Shown: positions 43,086 through 55,510, counted from the first letter of the stretch. The stretch is DNA of 64,000 nucleotides from Eunapius fragilis (GCA_963681505.1 OY811974.1:10469961-10533960); one strand, 5' to 3'. Numbers and translations are program-made. The notes: a model not told the origin generated them from the letters alone.

Positions 43086-44220
43086 ATGGGAGCATGGATC
43101 AAACATATACCAGTCCCCAGTACAGACACATGTATCTAATTACTAAGTATGGAAATGTAGGCTGGCAGACTGAAAACGTACTGGGGACTGGCCAGGTGTA
43201 GAATGTACATGGAACTGGTTTAGAACGAAATGGTGACTGGTTTAGAGTATACTAGGATGAAACCAGTTGAATTACATTAGCAGTTCCAATATACATGTCA
43301 GAGTTGGCACAGGTCATGAAATCATTGAGAAAACACAAACAGTACCTAGTTTATTGTTGGTTTATGCAAAACTGCATGTTGGCACAAAGTCATGATGACC
43401 CCTATAGAAAACATAAATTCAGAACCAAACATTGGTCTTGGGTGTCTCAAATTCCACACAAACCAACTACAGCAAAATAAAAAAAAGAAAACGGTACTGA
43501 ATGCGGTCAAAACAGCTCTAGTTTTGTAAAGGTTACAACATCATGATTACCATGGACACAATTTCAAGAGCCTGTACCCACAGGGCACCGAAGTACATGA
43601 TGACATCGAGGAAGTAACAAAATAATAGTCACTTTTTGTTTGTTGATTTAAAATGTCTTTGAGGTCCATATATGTTGAGCAGATCAATTTGCTAAACACA
43701 ATAATTCACTAATAAGCGAGACTATTATTCATAATAGTTAATAAGAAGTGCATGTAACACTAATTGAATTCATACAAAAGCATGAAGATTTCTTTTAATA
43801 ATAGAAATACAATGGTGAACGAAAGTATAAAGGAACGGCTCACGGGGCAGAGGTTGTTAGGCTGATGCTAAAATACAGAAACATTCCATTGTTGCTCAAA
43901 TAAAAAAAACGACATGGATATTACTCCCACTAGAATGAGTCTGTATTAATCCAAAATAAGGTATCAAAGGCTCCAAAAGGAAATATATATTAAAATCACC
44001 TAGCCTGTATCACGAGTTCCACATCAGTGGCAAAATTCGTTACCGTGTATTGGATGAGGCATCATACGCTACATATTTGTTGTACAACTCACGATGCATC
44101 CGGTGTTACATGTCTGCTAGTAAAACTGATTTTTTTCCCATGCAGTACACATTCTAACCAAAATTCTGACCTACCACATCCCCCGGTACACTTTCCCTCT
44201 GTGATTTGTCTGGAACTTCG
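43086..44220. other. Non-coding stretch
   Basis: No gene, RNA or transposon end recognised. Confidence 0.4.
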
Positions 44221-44400
44221 GAAAAGCGTAGCCATCTTTTATAAATTAGTTCTTTATTTTTTAATAGTAATATTATCTTGAACACCATGAAAGTATATGT
44301 ACATGTGGTGGTGATGCAGTCTCCCGTCAAAATATGATTTGGGACATCCTCGTGGAGACTACTATTAAAAAATAAAGAACTAAAGATGGCTACGCGTTTC
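44221..44400. mobile_element. Fold-back MITE, 180 bp
   Basis: Inverted arms: GAAAAGCGTAGCCATCTTTT, then AGTTCTTTATTTTTTAATAG, and the reverse complement ending GGCTACGCGTTTC. It lies right beside a LINE fragment. Confidence 0.8.
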
Positions 44401-44404
44401 TGAC

Positions 44405-44815
44405 ATGTCGTCGGGCATGCATATAGGGTTAAGGTTGAAGCTGAGTAGAGACCACAGAAAGAGTCGTCCAGCTGACCAACTGGTTCTTGGGCAGAACACC
44501 AGCTTTAGATGTGTCTGTCAATCACCTCACCACTTAATTATAGTACTCTATTGGAAGCCGGAGTGTTGGCAACAGCTGCCGTCCAGGCCACTGAGGGTGG
44601 GTATGTGTCCTTAAGGTGGTGGTAACGTATGGAGCTTGGGGTAAGGAAGCCACTCCCATCATCTCCACAATTGCCTCCAGACTTGCTCCCACCTCCATGT
44701 GCCGGCCGAGGTCCATTGCACTCCATGAGATCTATGGCCGGTAGAATCTCAACCTTGTCCATGCCAACTCAACAGCTGTCCTCTCTAGGATAGCTCCACC
44801 ATTATGGACGTATAG
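44405..44815 (+). mobile_element. 3' fragment of non-LTR retrotransposon
   Basis: The plus strand reads SRDHRKSRPADQLVLGQNTS, then in other frames VVVTYGAWGKEATPI and NLNLVHANSTAVLSRIA. This matches residues about 1088-1215 of the intact LINE. It is broken by frameshifts. Confidence 0.75.
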
Positions 44816-44989
44816 TGCCTCATGTTGTATATATATGTAATTTATTGTAATCTATTAATCTATTAATACAACTGCTTCATCCTTGTTTTATAATCGGTCT
44901 AAGGTATTATAAATACAAACAGGACTATAAATGACAATGCACACCGTTATATAACTATATAGCAGTTAAAGTTTAAGAAGGGATCCACC

Positions 44990-45200
44990 TGAAGAGGATT
45001 GCAGTCCTATACTATACAGCTCACACACAGCTCAGCTGACTTTGGTTTGCCAGATATCACGGCGAGAAGGGAGGCAAGCATTTTAAATGAGTCCATGGCG
45101 TCCTTTCCCCAAGCACCATAGGACTCTGCGACCAAAGGTATGCAACACCAGCCCAAGTCATTGCACTTGGGGTCATCTTTGGTGTGCTTGCGTCTTCAGT
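44990..45200 (-). mobile_element. 3' fragment of non-LTR retrotransposon
   Basis: The minus strand reads KCNDLGWCCIPLVAESYGAW, GKDAMDSFKMLASLLAVISG and KPKSAELC. This is the C-terminal conserved block of the LINE family in a copy diverged from the others. Confidence 0.75.
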
Positions 45201-45481
45201 GCACAAATTTGTTAATAGCTAGCTTACAAATACTACAATTAACTTGTGTGCAACGAATATACGCACTCGGTATAACTGAGACCGCATTGTAGTGAGTCGT
45301 ATGCACAGTTATGCACAATTATACGCGATGTGTATAACAGATACGGTATAACTTCTTGTATAACAATGATAACAATGATATACGCGCGAGTATAACAACC
45401 CCTTTTACACAGTGACACTACATCGTTTTGTACTTCAGCTGGATAGAGGTGTGCATGGGAATGCCCCTTTGCACCCAACTT

Positions 45482-45502
45482 GGGGGGGGGGGGGGGGGGG
45501 GT
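45482..45502 (+). repeat. Poly(G) tract, 21 bp
   Basis: Uninterrupted G run. Confidence 0.95.
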
Positions 45503-45604
45503 TCTGTACGCTCTTGTCACCAAAGTGGTATATCAATCGGTTGACAGAAATCTTGCAAGAATAGCTTCTCTGTGACTAGAACCTTTTATAAATTCATTCC
45601 CTAC

Positions 45605-46570
45605 TTAAATCAAGCTGAGCAGATTTGTAGGATGGTGGTAAAAATGAATTTAAAATATAGAGTACCTCGAAGGCACATGATTGCTGAGCGGAGAAATGAA
45701 AAACTATGTTTGCATCGCAACCAAAAAAGGGTGGTAGAATACGGTTCTTGTCTCTTGTCAGCAATTAATGATGCTATTCTCTTGTACACTGTGGTTGCTA
45801 TGGGACCCATACCTCCAGCTGTAGAGAATACCAAGGGTGAAAAAGATCCATGATCAATCTCTCTTACTCTTTCTTCATATTCTCTCTTCTTATCCAGTTC
45901 ATGTTTTCTATAGCATTTTGATATGGAGGAATTGGCATAGGATTGAGCAAATTGGTTGAATATTCTGACATTAAAGTAGGTGGTCTTTTCCCCAGAAATT
46001 CTGTGCACAACATCAAGTCGAGCTCCTGCCTCTCCATTGGCAGACTTATACTTAAGGTGCTCACCCTGTAATGGCTGCAAAGTAGGTTCTGTATGTACAT
46101 TATTTCACTGAGAAATGCAGAGGTCAAGTCTCGCACCTCATTGTGTCGAATTGAAGGAAAGCCTCCTGATGGGCAATTCATGCTCCACAGTATATGGATG
46201 GAGCCACATATGCAATGTGATGGTAATAAAGGAGGTTGCCAGCCATAGCATAAACAGATAGCATCTCCAAAAGCACTCTTGTGTAGAGCAAAACCATGCC
46301 CTGCAATAGGGAGTGCATTCAGCCAGCTGGATGCTCCTTTCTTACTTGCAATCTCTACAGATCGTTTCTGTTTGGCTGGGAGTATAGCCAGTAACTCGGT
46401 GACAGATGCTGTTTCCATTGCTTTACGTTGGTTACATGTCAGGTTCTTTTCCTCAAGTTGTTGGATCCCAAGATCAGAAGGCATCAAAGTAGCACGGGTG
46501 ATGACAAGGTTAGCCAGAGCAGAATGGCAATCGTTAAGGCCACTCCAAACTGGCCTGTCCACCCGTCCTT
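45605..46570 (-). pseudogene. Retrotransposon C-terminal domain relic (second type)
   Basis: The minus strand, in two frames (46562-46080 and 46080-45610), reads KGASSWLNALPIAGHGFALH, CLCYGWQPPLLPSHCICG, GGFPSIRHNEVRDLTSAFLS, then ANGEAGARLDVVH and TYFNVRIFNQ. It ends STAGGMGPIATTVYKRIASL and TTLFWLRCKHSFSFLRSAIM. This conserved block is common at the ends of animal retrotransposon proteins. It has a zinc-binding C.C...C plus RHN followed by a D...D pattern like the nuclease part of the LINE at 26271. One frameshift near 46075 breaks it and the reverse transcriptase part is absent. Confidence 0.75.
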
Positions 46571-46969
46571 GATGCTGTATTTAATGTATTAAATAAATTA
46601 ATCTTGGTGCGGCCCATGATCGTAAGAAGCATGCAGAGGATTCTTTCTTCAGCAGTCTTAAATGTGCTCGAGCTATCAAAATGCCTGCATGAGTCTAAAC
46701 AAGAACGCATGCAATTCAATTCAGAGGGAATTTTTCATTTTCCGAATTTCCCCAAATAATGAAGATTTTCCCACGTAAAACCGATGTTAAAATGGTGGCT
46801 GTGTGTCCATTCATCGGCGGTCATCTAGAGTTTACTTTATTTCAAATTGAATTCTAAATGATCTTAGAAAATACTTTTTTTTTAAAAGAAAAAAATTGTA
46901 GTTTTCACAAAAGTTTAATTACTATCTAATTAAGGCTGTGATAACTGAAATGATGATGATACTTCGTGC

Positions 46970-48306
46970 TGAGCGAGGGGCTTCCACCAGTCCCGGTTAA
47001 GCTGGTTGAGAAAACCCTTAAGGGCGAGTTTGTGGACATGGCCGCATTGTTACGAGACAATTTGGAGGCGGACCGTCGGGAAGCGGGGAGCAGCGAAAAG
47101 TCCGGCAGCTGCTGGCGTACCAGACCCTCATCATTCGCGGCGCCCGGCGGCTCGGTGGGAGAGGCTGGCTGGCATACGATTCCATGTTCCGGCAGCAAGC
47201 AGCGTCGAAGATAAATAGCACGCTGTACGCGGTCACCTTCTTGGCACAGCAAGGAGGAAAGGTGCGGTCGTGCTCGTACTGTCCGGAATCAGACCACGGT
47301 GAGGAGGAGTGCTCTTTAGCACCGAAACCGCAGTCGACGGGCGGGAAGCGTGAGAACACGCAAACTTACAGAGACCAGACGGCGGCGGCGCCTCATCGGC
47401 AACGCCAAGTGTGTTTCGCATGGAACGAGGGCCGTTTGCCAGTACCCGTATTGTCGTTTCCGGCATGTGTGTGTGCGTTGTCAAGGCGACCACAAACTTA
47501 TGCAGTGTCGTCAGCAGTCGGCGCAGTCGCAGTCGCAGTCGCACCGTGGTGGTGGCAGTTGGAGGGCGTCGAACTAAGCAGCTCATGCACATGCATGTTC
47601 GGGGAGTCGGATATAGTCGGAGAGCATGCTTGCTTATCGAGTCCTATATGCATTTGTAATCGGTTGTTATACATCATGAGCAGGTGTTTCTTTATGCCAT
47701 TGTGTCGTAATGGATGATGTGGGTTAGGTACGGTACAGATTATCCTCCGCTTCTATATGTCCAGTTCAAGGTAGTCGGACCGGTCGCGCACCTGCCGGAG
47801 TCGGCGTGTGCGGTCGCTACCCCGTTACGCGGGGATGTACGGGAGCGTGAACTGGTGCAGTTTCCGGATAGGGCATTGGTGCGGTATCTGGTGGACGGCA
47901 TGAGGCACGGCTTCAGAGTGGGCTATAAGCGCGGTGTGGCTCCATTAGTGAGCGCAAGGAGGAACATGTTGTCGGCGGATTCAAATCCAGCTGTGGTGGA
48001 GGACTACTTGGGGAAGGAGGTGCGGCTCGGTAGAGTGGTTGCCATTACGGCTGAAGAGGCGGCGGGTGCGGGTGTGCACATCAGTAGATTTGGGGTTATT
48101 CCAAAGAGCAGCCAACCCGGGAAGTGCATGGCGGCTCATCGTCGACTTGTCGGACCCGGCGGGGTCAAGCGTCAACGACGGCATCTCGAGCGAGTTGTGT
48201 TCATTTTCGTACGCGTCGATCGACGATGCTGCGAAATTGGTGTTGAGGAGGGGTCGGGGCGCATTGCTAGCAAAGTTGAATGTGGAGAGCGCATACAGGA
48301 TCATTC
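46970..48306 (+). pseudogene. DIRS-like retrotransposon, Gag and first half of RT
   Basis: The first frame has GLPPVPVKLVEKTLKGEF-VDMAALL, then QQAASKINSTLYAVTFLAQQ and a zinc-binding CSYCPESDHGEEEC. After a frameshift come VCQYPYCRFRHVCVRCQGDH (second zinc cluster), then an RT upstream region (ISRFGVIPKSSQPGK). After a further 4-nt frameshift at about 48124 comes WRLIVDLSDPAGSSVNDG, ending NVESAYRIIP at the insertion point of element C. Gag and RT motifs match the DIRS-type retrotransposons of animals. The reading frame continues at 53268 and 55926. Confidence 0.8.
48300..48306 (+). repeat. Target duplication of element C, left copy
   Basis: ATCATTC, repeated at 53268-53274 directly outside the right TIR. 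Confidence 0.75.
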
Positions 48307-48939
48307 CACCCAGTTGAAGTTAGCCGCACATTCCTCAGCCGCACATTTTACAATGAATAAGTTAACATTCCACTAGCGGCGGGCGGCGGATGCGTGCGTT
48401 TGATGACTGTATGAGGTAGGTCCACGGTTGTCGATATGACCATTCTAACGGCGATGCTTAGGACATGGTAGGTACGCAACGCATCTAAGTCTCAGCTCTC
48501 ACCCAACTCAGAGAATAAAATAAATAAAACGCCCATGATTATACACGAATTGACTCAAAAATCAAAAATGACACAACATGCAACTCATACGCTATGCTCA
48601 CAGTTCCTAGATGCTATAGTGTTGGACCAATGTATGCGACGGTTCAGAACGGGTCCAAACCAATTGAACAGTTATTCATAGCTCAGGTTGTCAACCAAAT
48701 CAATTTCATGATTGGGTAACATGCACCCAGCTTACATGTATATGAAAAGTGCATGCACCACTGGTTTCAACATTGAGGGACTGAGTTGCACCATGCTCTG
48801 AACCACCATTCATCTTCTGAAATAGTGCATTGAACTGAATTCATGCAGTGCTATAGTTGTTAGTTGTTATGACACAATCCATTGTTCTGTCATGTACATA
48901 TATACGTAGACTGCATGTGTCAAACATACTGAAGCAATG

Positions 48940-50285
48940 CATTATTATTCTTCACTGGGGATGGATGCCACCTCTGTACGTTCTAAAGCAGATCCAAACA
49001 TTCTGATGACAATTCCCTGTTCCCCCACAGAGTAGGTATGTACATGTGAGGATGGGGAACCCAACGCCACGCGTAGATCCCAAATGCCTGGCCAACCTGT
49101 CAGTGAACCCCAAAGGAAATTATTCACATATCATCTTAACTGAAGATGGATGCCACCTCTGTAAGTTCTAAAGTGGATCCAGACATTCTGATAACATTTC
49201 CATGTTCCCACAGGGGAGGTGAGTACATGTGAGGATGGGGAACCCAACCCCACGCGTAGTTACCCAATGCCTGGCCAACTTGTGAGTGAACCCCAAATGA
49301 AATTATTCACATATTACCTTAACAGGAAATAGATGCCACCTCAGTAAGTTCTAAAGCAGATCCAGACATTCTGATGACAATTTCCTGTTCCTACAGGGTA
49401 GTTGTGTACATGTGAGGATGGGAAACCCAACGCCACACGTAGTTCCCCAATGCCTGGCCAACCTGTGAGTGAACCCCAAATAAAATTATTAACATATCAA
49501 TTTCACTGAAGATGGATGCCACCTCTGTAAGTTCTAAAGCGCGGATCCAGACATTCTGATGAGAGTTTCATGTTCCCACAGGGTAGGTGAGTACATGTGA
49601 GGATGGGGAACCCAACGCCACGCGTAGTTCCCTAATGCCAGGCCAACCTGTGAGTGAACCCCAAATGAAATTATTAACATATCAATTTCACTGAAGATGG
49701 ATGCCGCCTCTGTAAGTTCTAAAGTGGATCCAGACATTCTGATGACAGTTCCCTGTTCCCACAGGATAGGTGAGTACATGTGAGGATGGGGAACCCAACG
49801 CCACGCGTAGATCCCAAATGCCTGGCCAATTTTTGAGTGACCCCCAAATGAAATTATTCACATATCATCATAACTGAAGATGGATGCCACCTCTGTAAGT
49901 TCTAAAACGGATCCAGACATTCTGATGACAGTTCCATTTTCCCACTGGGTAGGTGTGTACATGTGAAGATGGGGAACCAAACGCCACGCGTTGTTTCCAA
50001 ATGCCTGGCCAACTTGTAAGGAACCTCAAATGAAATTATTCACTCATGTTCACTGAAGATGGATGCCACCTCTGTAAGTTTTAAAGCAGATCCAGACATT
50101 CTGATGACAGTTCCCTGTTCCCACAGGGGAGGTGATTGCACGTGAGGATGGGGAACCCAACGCCACGCGTAGTTCCCAAATGCCTGGCCACCCTGCGAGT
50201 GAACCCCAAAGGAAATTATTAACATATCATCTTCACTGAAGATGGACGCCTCCTCTGTAATTTCTAAAGCAGATCCATACATTCT
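48940..50285. repeat. Satellite array, ~183-bp unit, left arm
   Basis: About eight head-to-tail units, each with GATGGATGCCACCTCTGTAA, TTCCCTGTTCCCACAGGG, GAGGATGGGGAACCCAACGC and CAAATGCCTGGCCAACCTG. Unit starts are near 48959, 49143, 49325, 49510, 49694, 49875, 50055 and 50238. Confidence 0.95.
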
Positions 50286-50579
50286 GTTCTAATTGTAAAA
50301 TTAAGGACAACACTTTAGCAACTGGTCTTAGTAACTCCTCAGATTTCATCTATTAATACCTGCACACTAAACCTTTCAACTAACACATGCTCCACACCAA
50401 CACAAATCCAGGTTTTTAAAAGCATATACATGCACTGAAATGTATCATTGTTTTGCATATTCCAAATTATAATTCATCGGTCTTGCAGCATCATTCAGAT
50501 TACTTGGTTATCCTTAAAATTGTTGTCAAGTAGGCCATTGAAATGATGGTCCCAGGAAGGAGACAGCATCCAGGAACTA
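50286..50579. other. Spacer between inverted satellite arrays
   Basis: About 290 bp of unique AT-rich sequence with no ORF. It would form the loop of the large inverted repeat. Confidence 0.7.
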
Positions 50580-51720
50580 GCCATGGCATAGTGTTCCCCA
50601 TCCCCACATGTAAACACCTACCCTGTGGGAATAGGTAACTGTCATCAGAATGTGTGGATCTGCTTTAGAACATACAGACGTGGCATCCATCTTCAGTGAA
50701 GATGAGATGGGAATAATTTCATTTGGGGGTCACTCACAAGTTGGTCAGGCATTGGGGAACTACGTGTGGTGTTGGATTCCCCATCCTCACATGTACACAC
50801 CTTCCCTGTGGGAACCGAGAATTGTCATCAGAATGTCTGGATCTGCTTTAGAACTTAACAAAGGGTGGCATCCATCTTCAGTGAAGATTATATGTGAATA
50901 ATTTCATTTGGAGGTTACACGTTGGTCAGGCATTGGAGAATTACGCATGGCGTTGGGTTCCCCATCCCCACATGTACACACCTACCTTGTGTAAACAGGG
51001 AACTGTCATCAGAATGTCTGGATCCACTTTAGTACTTACAGAGGTGGCATCCATCTTCAGTGAAGTTTATGTGTGAATAATTTCATTTCAGGTTCCTCAC
51101 AAGTTGGCTAGGCATTTGAGAACTACGCGTGGCATTGGGTTCCCCATCCTCACATGTACACATCTACCCTGTGGGAACAGTCGTCCGAATGTCTGGATAT
51201 TCTTTAGATCTTTGAGGTGGCATCCATCTTCAATGAAGATGATAAGTGATTATTTTCATTTGGGGGTCGCAAGTCAGTCAGGCATTGGGGAACTACGCGT
51301 GGTATTGGGTTCTCAATCCTTACATGTACACACCTACCCTGTGGGAACAGGGACATGTCATCAGAATGTCTGGATCTGCTTTAGAACTTACATACGTTGC
51401 ATCCATCTTCAGTGAAGATATGTGAATAATTGCATTGGGGGTCACTCATAAGTTAGTCAGGCATTGGGGAACTACGCGTGGCGTTGGGTTCCCAATGCTC
51501 ACATGTACACACCTACACTGTGGGAACAGGGAACTGTCATCAGAATGGCTGGATCTGCTTTCATAGGTGGCATCCATCTTTAGTGAAGATGATATGTGAA
51601 TAATTTCATTTGGGGGATTACTAACTTGTCAGTCAGGCATTGGGGAGCTACGTGTGGCGTTGGGTCCCCCATCCTGACATGTGCACACCTACCCTGTGGG
51701 AACAGGGAACTGTCATATTG
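50580..51720. repeat. Satellite array, ~183-bp unit, right arm (inverted)
   Basis: About six to seven units in the opposite orientation, marked by GTGGCATCCATCTTCAGTGA at 50671, 50863, 51045, 51219, 51396 and 51563. Unit length varies between about 167 and 192 bp. Confidence 0.95.
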
Positions 51721-53215
51721 ATATCAAATGTGTCGTATTCCACTTATCACATTTCAGAACTGCAAATTGCCCTGTCAGGGAAACACTAGTGACCGCGGTA
51801 TGTATGCATGTCTAGTAAGTTCATTTTACATCATTTATTATGCACATTGCAATAATATCGCACAACAGGCTGCTAGGCTTTTGTTGGATAATGTTACAAT
51901 TGAATACACCCAAGTACACTGCTAATGTATCCAGCAGGCCTTTCAAAAGTATTTCACTTTTAGGATATGGTGGAAAGGTTTCGTCTCCAAATGTTGTATG
52001 AGCTCTCAGTGATTTGTTCCCTGAAGATATCAACAGGTCATTAACTATTCAGGATAAAAAGCATGCGTTACTGTCTTTTTTAAAAACTATGTTTCATAAG
52101 AGAATGCTGTGGATAAGGTATGGCTTTGGTAGTGACTTTAGCTTATTATCCTTTCTTGTTTACTTGGATAGGAAACACTACTTCATTGCCCATCAATGCT
52201 CATTGTAAAGCTGTTGTTATACCTGAAGACAGTAGGGTATGCTACATGTGAAATAAATGGTGATGCATATATTATACGTTTTTTCCCCAGGTCCAGTGCA
52301 TTGTAATGACAATAAAAGTGACACATTTTCGAATCAAAGTACCCCTGACCACAATGATAGCTGTAATGACAACATTCATAGTAGTGAAAGAGGCTGTTTT
52401 TGGTTCTAAGAATGTGGAGAAATTCCTGATCCCATCTTACTACAACAAGCCAGATGTGGATGATATATGTGCTCTGACGTGGGGTTTACATCATATGTTA
52501 AGTTTTTTCCCTCATTGTAAAGACCTTGAGCTCCTTACACGTAAGATCACCTACAGTTTTCATTAGTAATCCTTGAAATGTATAGTGAACAGCGAATGCC
52601 TTTTCAGTAGAAACTTCATAAGGAAAGTTGTGAAGGGCATGCATACATGGAGGTAAATATATATGTGATGTCAGTTCTATGCCTTGAGCATCATATCGTA
52701 GCCAAGGATAAGAAATTTACTGATGGGACAAACTCAATCTGAATATCGTACACATGCATCATGCACGAGCTCTCCAATAACTCAACAGAGTTGATAGAGA
52801 CTGCATGGCCATTACAGAAGTGCCTGGATATGGTATGTGTATATCAGAATAATGGTCTTACAATATATAACAGTATGATTTCATATACAGGTATCAGAAA
52901 TCACCCTTTTCATAATAGACGTAGAAAGCGATATTAATGCTACCGCGTCAGTTTCAGAATCACAATTAATTCATCGTTTGGCCTGAAGTAAGCTACATTC
53001 TTCAGTACTAGTACTCATTCGGTGATTCCCTTTTCAGACTATCACCGCTCTTATAACGATGAAGTTTGATACAACCCGAGAAGCGGCTATTTCGCTTTTC
53101 TTTACCCACACATTGCCATAATAACTGCAAATACAAACCTATGCATGGCAGAATATTCAAAACGAAATGATTATCATTAGCCGTACGGCCTAATTGTAAG
53201 TGATAATTGCTAGGA
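51721..53215. other. Right interior of element C, no recognised gene
   Basis: Small open stretches occur on the plus strand at 51728-51925 and 52306-52566. The latter follows an acceptor-like TTTTTTCCCCAG and reads YYNKPDVDDICALTWGLHHM. I recognise no transposase or other domain. It could be remnants of a spliced element gene. Confidence 0.4.
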
Positions 53216-53267
53216 ATGTGCGGCCGAAGAATGTGAGGCTGAATGTGCGGCTAACTTCAACGGGGTG

Positions 53268-53353
53268 ATCATTCCGATGCGCATACAGGATCATTCCGAT
53301 TCACCCGGACGATCGTCCGTTGTTGGGGAAAGGGGTAACGTATGTCGATACGG
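53268..53353 (+). pseudogene. DIRS-like RT, middle fragment
   Basis: After the target duplication and a 22-bp tandem repeat (GCGCATACAGGATCATTCCG...), the frame reads IPIHPDDRPLLGKGVTYVDT. This is the RT segment that follows the piece ending at 48306. It stops at the left terminus of element B. Confidence 0.85.
53350..53353 (+). repeat. Target duplication of element B, left copy
   Basis: ACGG, repeated at 55926-55929. Removing the element plus one copy rejoins VDT with ALPFGLRSAP in frame. Confidence 0.9.
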
Positions 53354-53369
53354 TGTCGCCCTGGAAAAA

Positions 53370-53460
53370 GTGTCCCCCCGGACACTGTGTCCTAGGATAT
53401 AATGTCCCCCGGACGATCTATCCTAGGATATTTTGTCCCCCCTAGAATAGTTTGTCCCCT
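53370..53460. repeat. Left terminal array of element B
   Basis: Units TGTCCCCCCGGACA, TATCCTAGGATATTTTGTCC and a partial third. The inverted equivalent is at 55740-55905. Confidence 0.85.
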
Positions 53461-54047
53461 CCCCAAAAATACAGTAATGTTATAAAAATGTTGTACAAGC
53501 GGGTTAACGAACAGATTGGCTAGAGACGACACGGTTTTTCAGTGTCTTGTTCACGGCTGCTATCCAATCGTATACACAAAGATCAGAAACGCTCACTCTG
53601 AAGAAGCGCAAACCAAACTTCAAAGTTGTCCGTGGTGTTTTGCATCTGAAAATGAGTAATCAGCCTCGATCGCGGAACGTCAATGTAGAAAAGTAGTAGC
53701 GGAAGAAGTCAAACGTTTTCGCATATTGATAGCCTAGCTGTCATGCATCACCTGAAGGTATGTGGTCATGTACACCGTCAGCTTAGAGAATGGCTCTGGT
53801 AGGGAGTGGCTCTGCGATGACAGTGTTAGTACAATGAACAAGTTAAATATCATGACACAATTTTAGCTAACATGTTATGTAGATGGTATCCGGTCAGTTC
53901 GTGATACTATTATACATCTTGCATTGAAAATATGATTGTACCTTGTTCAATTCGGTACCACACCAAAACTAGACGTATTAAAAAGGCTTATTTTTTAAAG
54001 GTTTTTCCTAGTGAGTAATAGAGCTGACTCTTCATATTTCATTTTGG

Positions 54048-55208
54048 ATGGGACAAGACACTAGTCAAAGGATAATATCAAGGTTTTATTGGGAGCATAT
54101 GGCTGATGATATCCGCCAATTTATTAAGAACTCTGAAACCTGCCAAAGAGTCAACGACGCGAAATTTATTATGGTTGACGCTGCTCTCTTCACCCGATTC
54201 CTGTTAAGTCACAAGTGTGGAACCAGGTACATTGTATATGCACATGTCCTCATGTATGCTTGACCTTTTCTTTTTTTTTTTGTATTATGACTGGGATGAG
54301 CATGGTAATGGTAAAAAGCTTGAGGTCTGGAAACAAACACCAGGCTCTGAGTGGAGTATTGGGATTTATCATTGTGTAGTTGATGATTTAGGCACCTATT
54401 GGTTATCACTCAACATTTTATTGCTACACAGATACACAAACTGCTATGTACATATCAACAGTGCTTCAATTTTCTGAAGTGCCAAGTGTATTCTAAAGTG
54501 ATATATAATTTTTCTTGCAATAGTACACATTGCTAATTCATGCTATATATCAGAGCCGAAATTAATTTTGTATATGATAGTTATTGCCATTTTAAAACAT
54601 GAAAGTAAATGACACTGCAACCACGTAAATATTATTGTACTGTACAGGTTGGCATTGATCTCATTGGACACCTCCCCAAGACCTTATCAGGCTATGGATA
54701 AATTGTGACCCTCATGAATTATTTTTCAAAATGGCTCGAAGCAGCGCCACCGAAAGTCAAGAGAGCAGAGGGTGTGACCTCGTTCCTGCATAGCGTGATA
54801 TGCAGGTACAGAACATGTATCTGCATTGCACCTTTTATATGAACTTGCATTCTATTAACACCAATAAACTGAGCTTGATAGTACGGTACTTAATGATTAT
54901 GACCAATTATCAGTGATCAGGGTATAGGGAGTTTGTTAATAGTGTATGTAACGTCCTTTCTGGTACACCCTCAGTGCAATGGTTTATTGGAGCGTTATAA
55001 TCAAACCATTCAGAAGTCACTGATAAAGCTAGTCAGTGAGAAGTAAAATAATTGGGACATGTTTCTGGATGGGGTCTTGTTTTCCTATTGCACTTCTGTG
55101 CACAAATCTACTGCTGTGCAATGCATGCTTGGGAATAATCTACCTGCAGATTGCATCATTACCGTGTATAATGTAGTAGCAAATGTCAAAGCAAGCATAC
55201 CACAGTAA
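54048..55208 (+). pseudogene. Integrase gene of element B, three exons, disabled
   Basis: Exon 1 (to 54226) reads RIISRFYWEHMADDIRQFIK and CQRVNDAKF, the zinc-binding N-terminal domain. An intron with GT at 54227 and AG at 54646-54647 follows. Exon 2 (54648-54805) reads VGIDLIGHLPKTLSGYG, then a stop (TAA), then NYFSKWLEAAP, with the first catalytic Asp. A second intron (54806-54913) follows. Exon 3 reads SDQG (second Asp), HPQCNGLLERYNQTIQKSL (catalytic Glu in LLER) and WDMFLDGVLFSYCTSVHKST, with another stop. All three catalytic residues are still present, but at least two stops disable it. Confidence 0.85.
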
Positions 55209-55429
55209 TTGGAGCCTTCAGAACTATCTGTTTCTGAGAAGACAGAACTATCTGTTTCTGAGAAGAACTTATGTAGTGGAGCATCGCACAGCACAGTTTT
55301 CTACAATCAACAATTTATGCGAAATCACTAGCTGGATTGTTTAATGAATAATCTTCTCTTGTATACAGCGACAGCCATTTAAGATGTCCTACTTCTGAAG
55401 TAAAAATTGATGTATTCTGTAATTGCAGG

Positions 55430-55510
55430 CTACCACAAGGAGCAAGGTGAGTGTGACCAATGGGGTGAATGGTTTCATGACACATGTGAGACGATTCCAG
55501 GTGCTGTTTG
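55430..55510 (+). pseudogene. PHD-finger-like remnant in element B
   Basis: After an acceptor-like TGTAATTGCAG the plus strand reads GECDQWGEWFHDTCETIPGA. This fits the second half of a PHD finger (C..C..W.H..C..IP), with Trp in place of the second Cys. It probably belongs to the element's protein. Confidence 0.5.

Larger units (their letters stand above)
48307..53267. mobile_element. Element C: 4.96-kb TIR transposon with inverted satellite arrays
   Basis: The left end CACCCAGTTGAAGTTAGCCG and the right end (reverse complement CACCCCGTTGAAGTTAGCCG) match at 26 of 27 positions. They are flanked by the 7-bp direct repeat ATCATTC. Each end carries extra copies of GCCGCACATTC. The interior has two oppositely oriented arrays of a ~183-bp unit and no recognisable transposase. 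It is inserted in the RT of the DIRS-like element. A 7-bp duplication is seen in P-type and Dada-type elements, among others. The superfamily is unresolved. Confidence 0.75.

Noticed and set aside
48039-48376. Separate small genes at 47714-48376
   Set aside because: They are frame-shifted pieces of one DIRS-like RT, recognisable from the order of conserved motifs.
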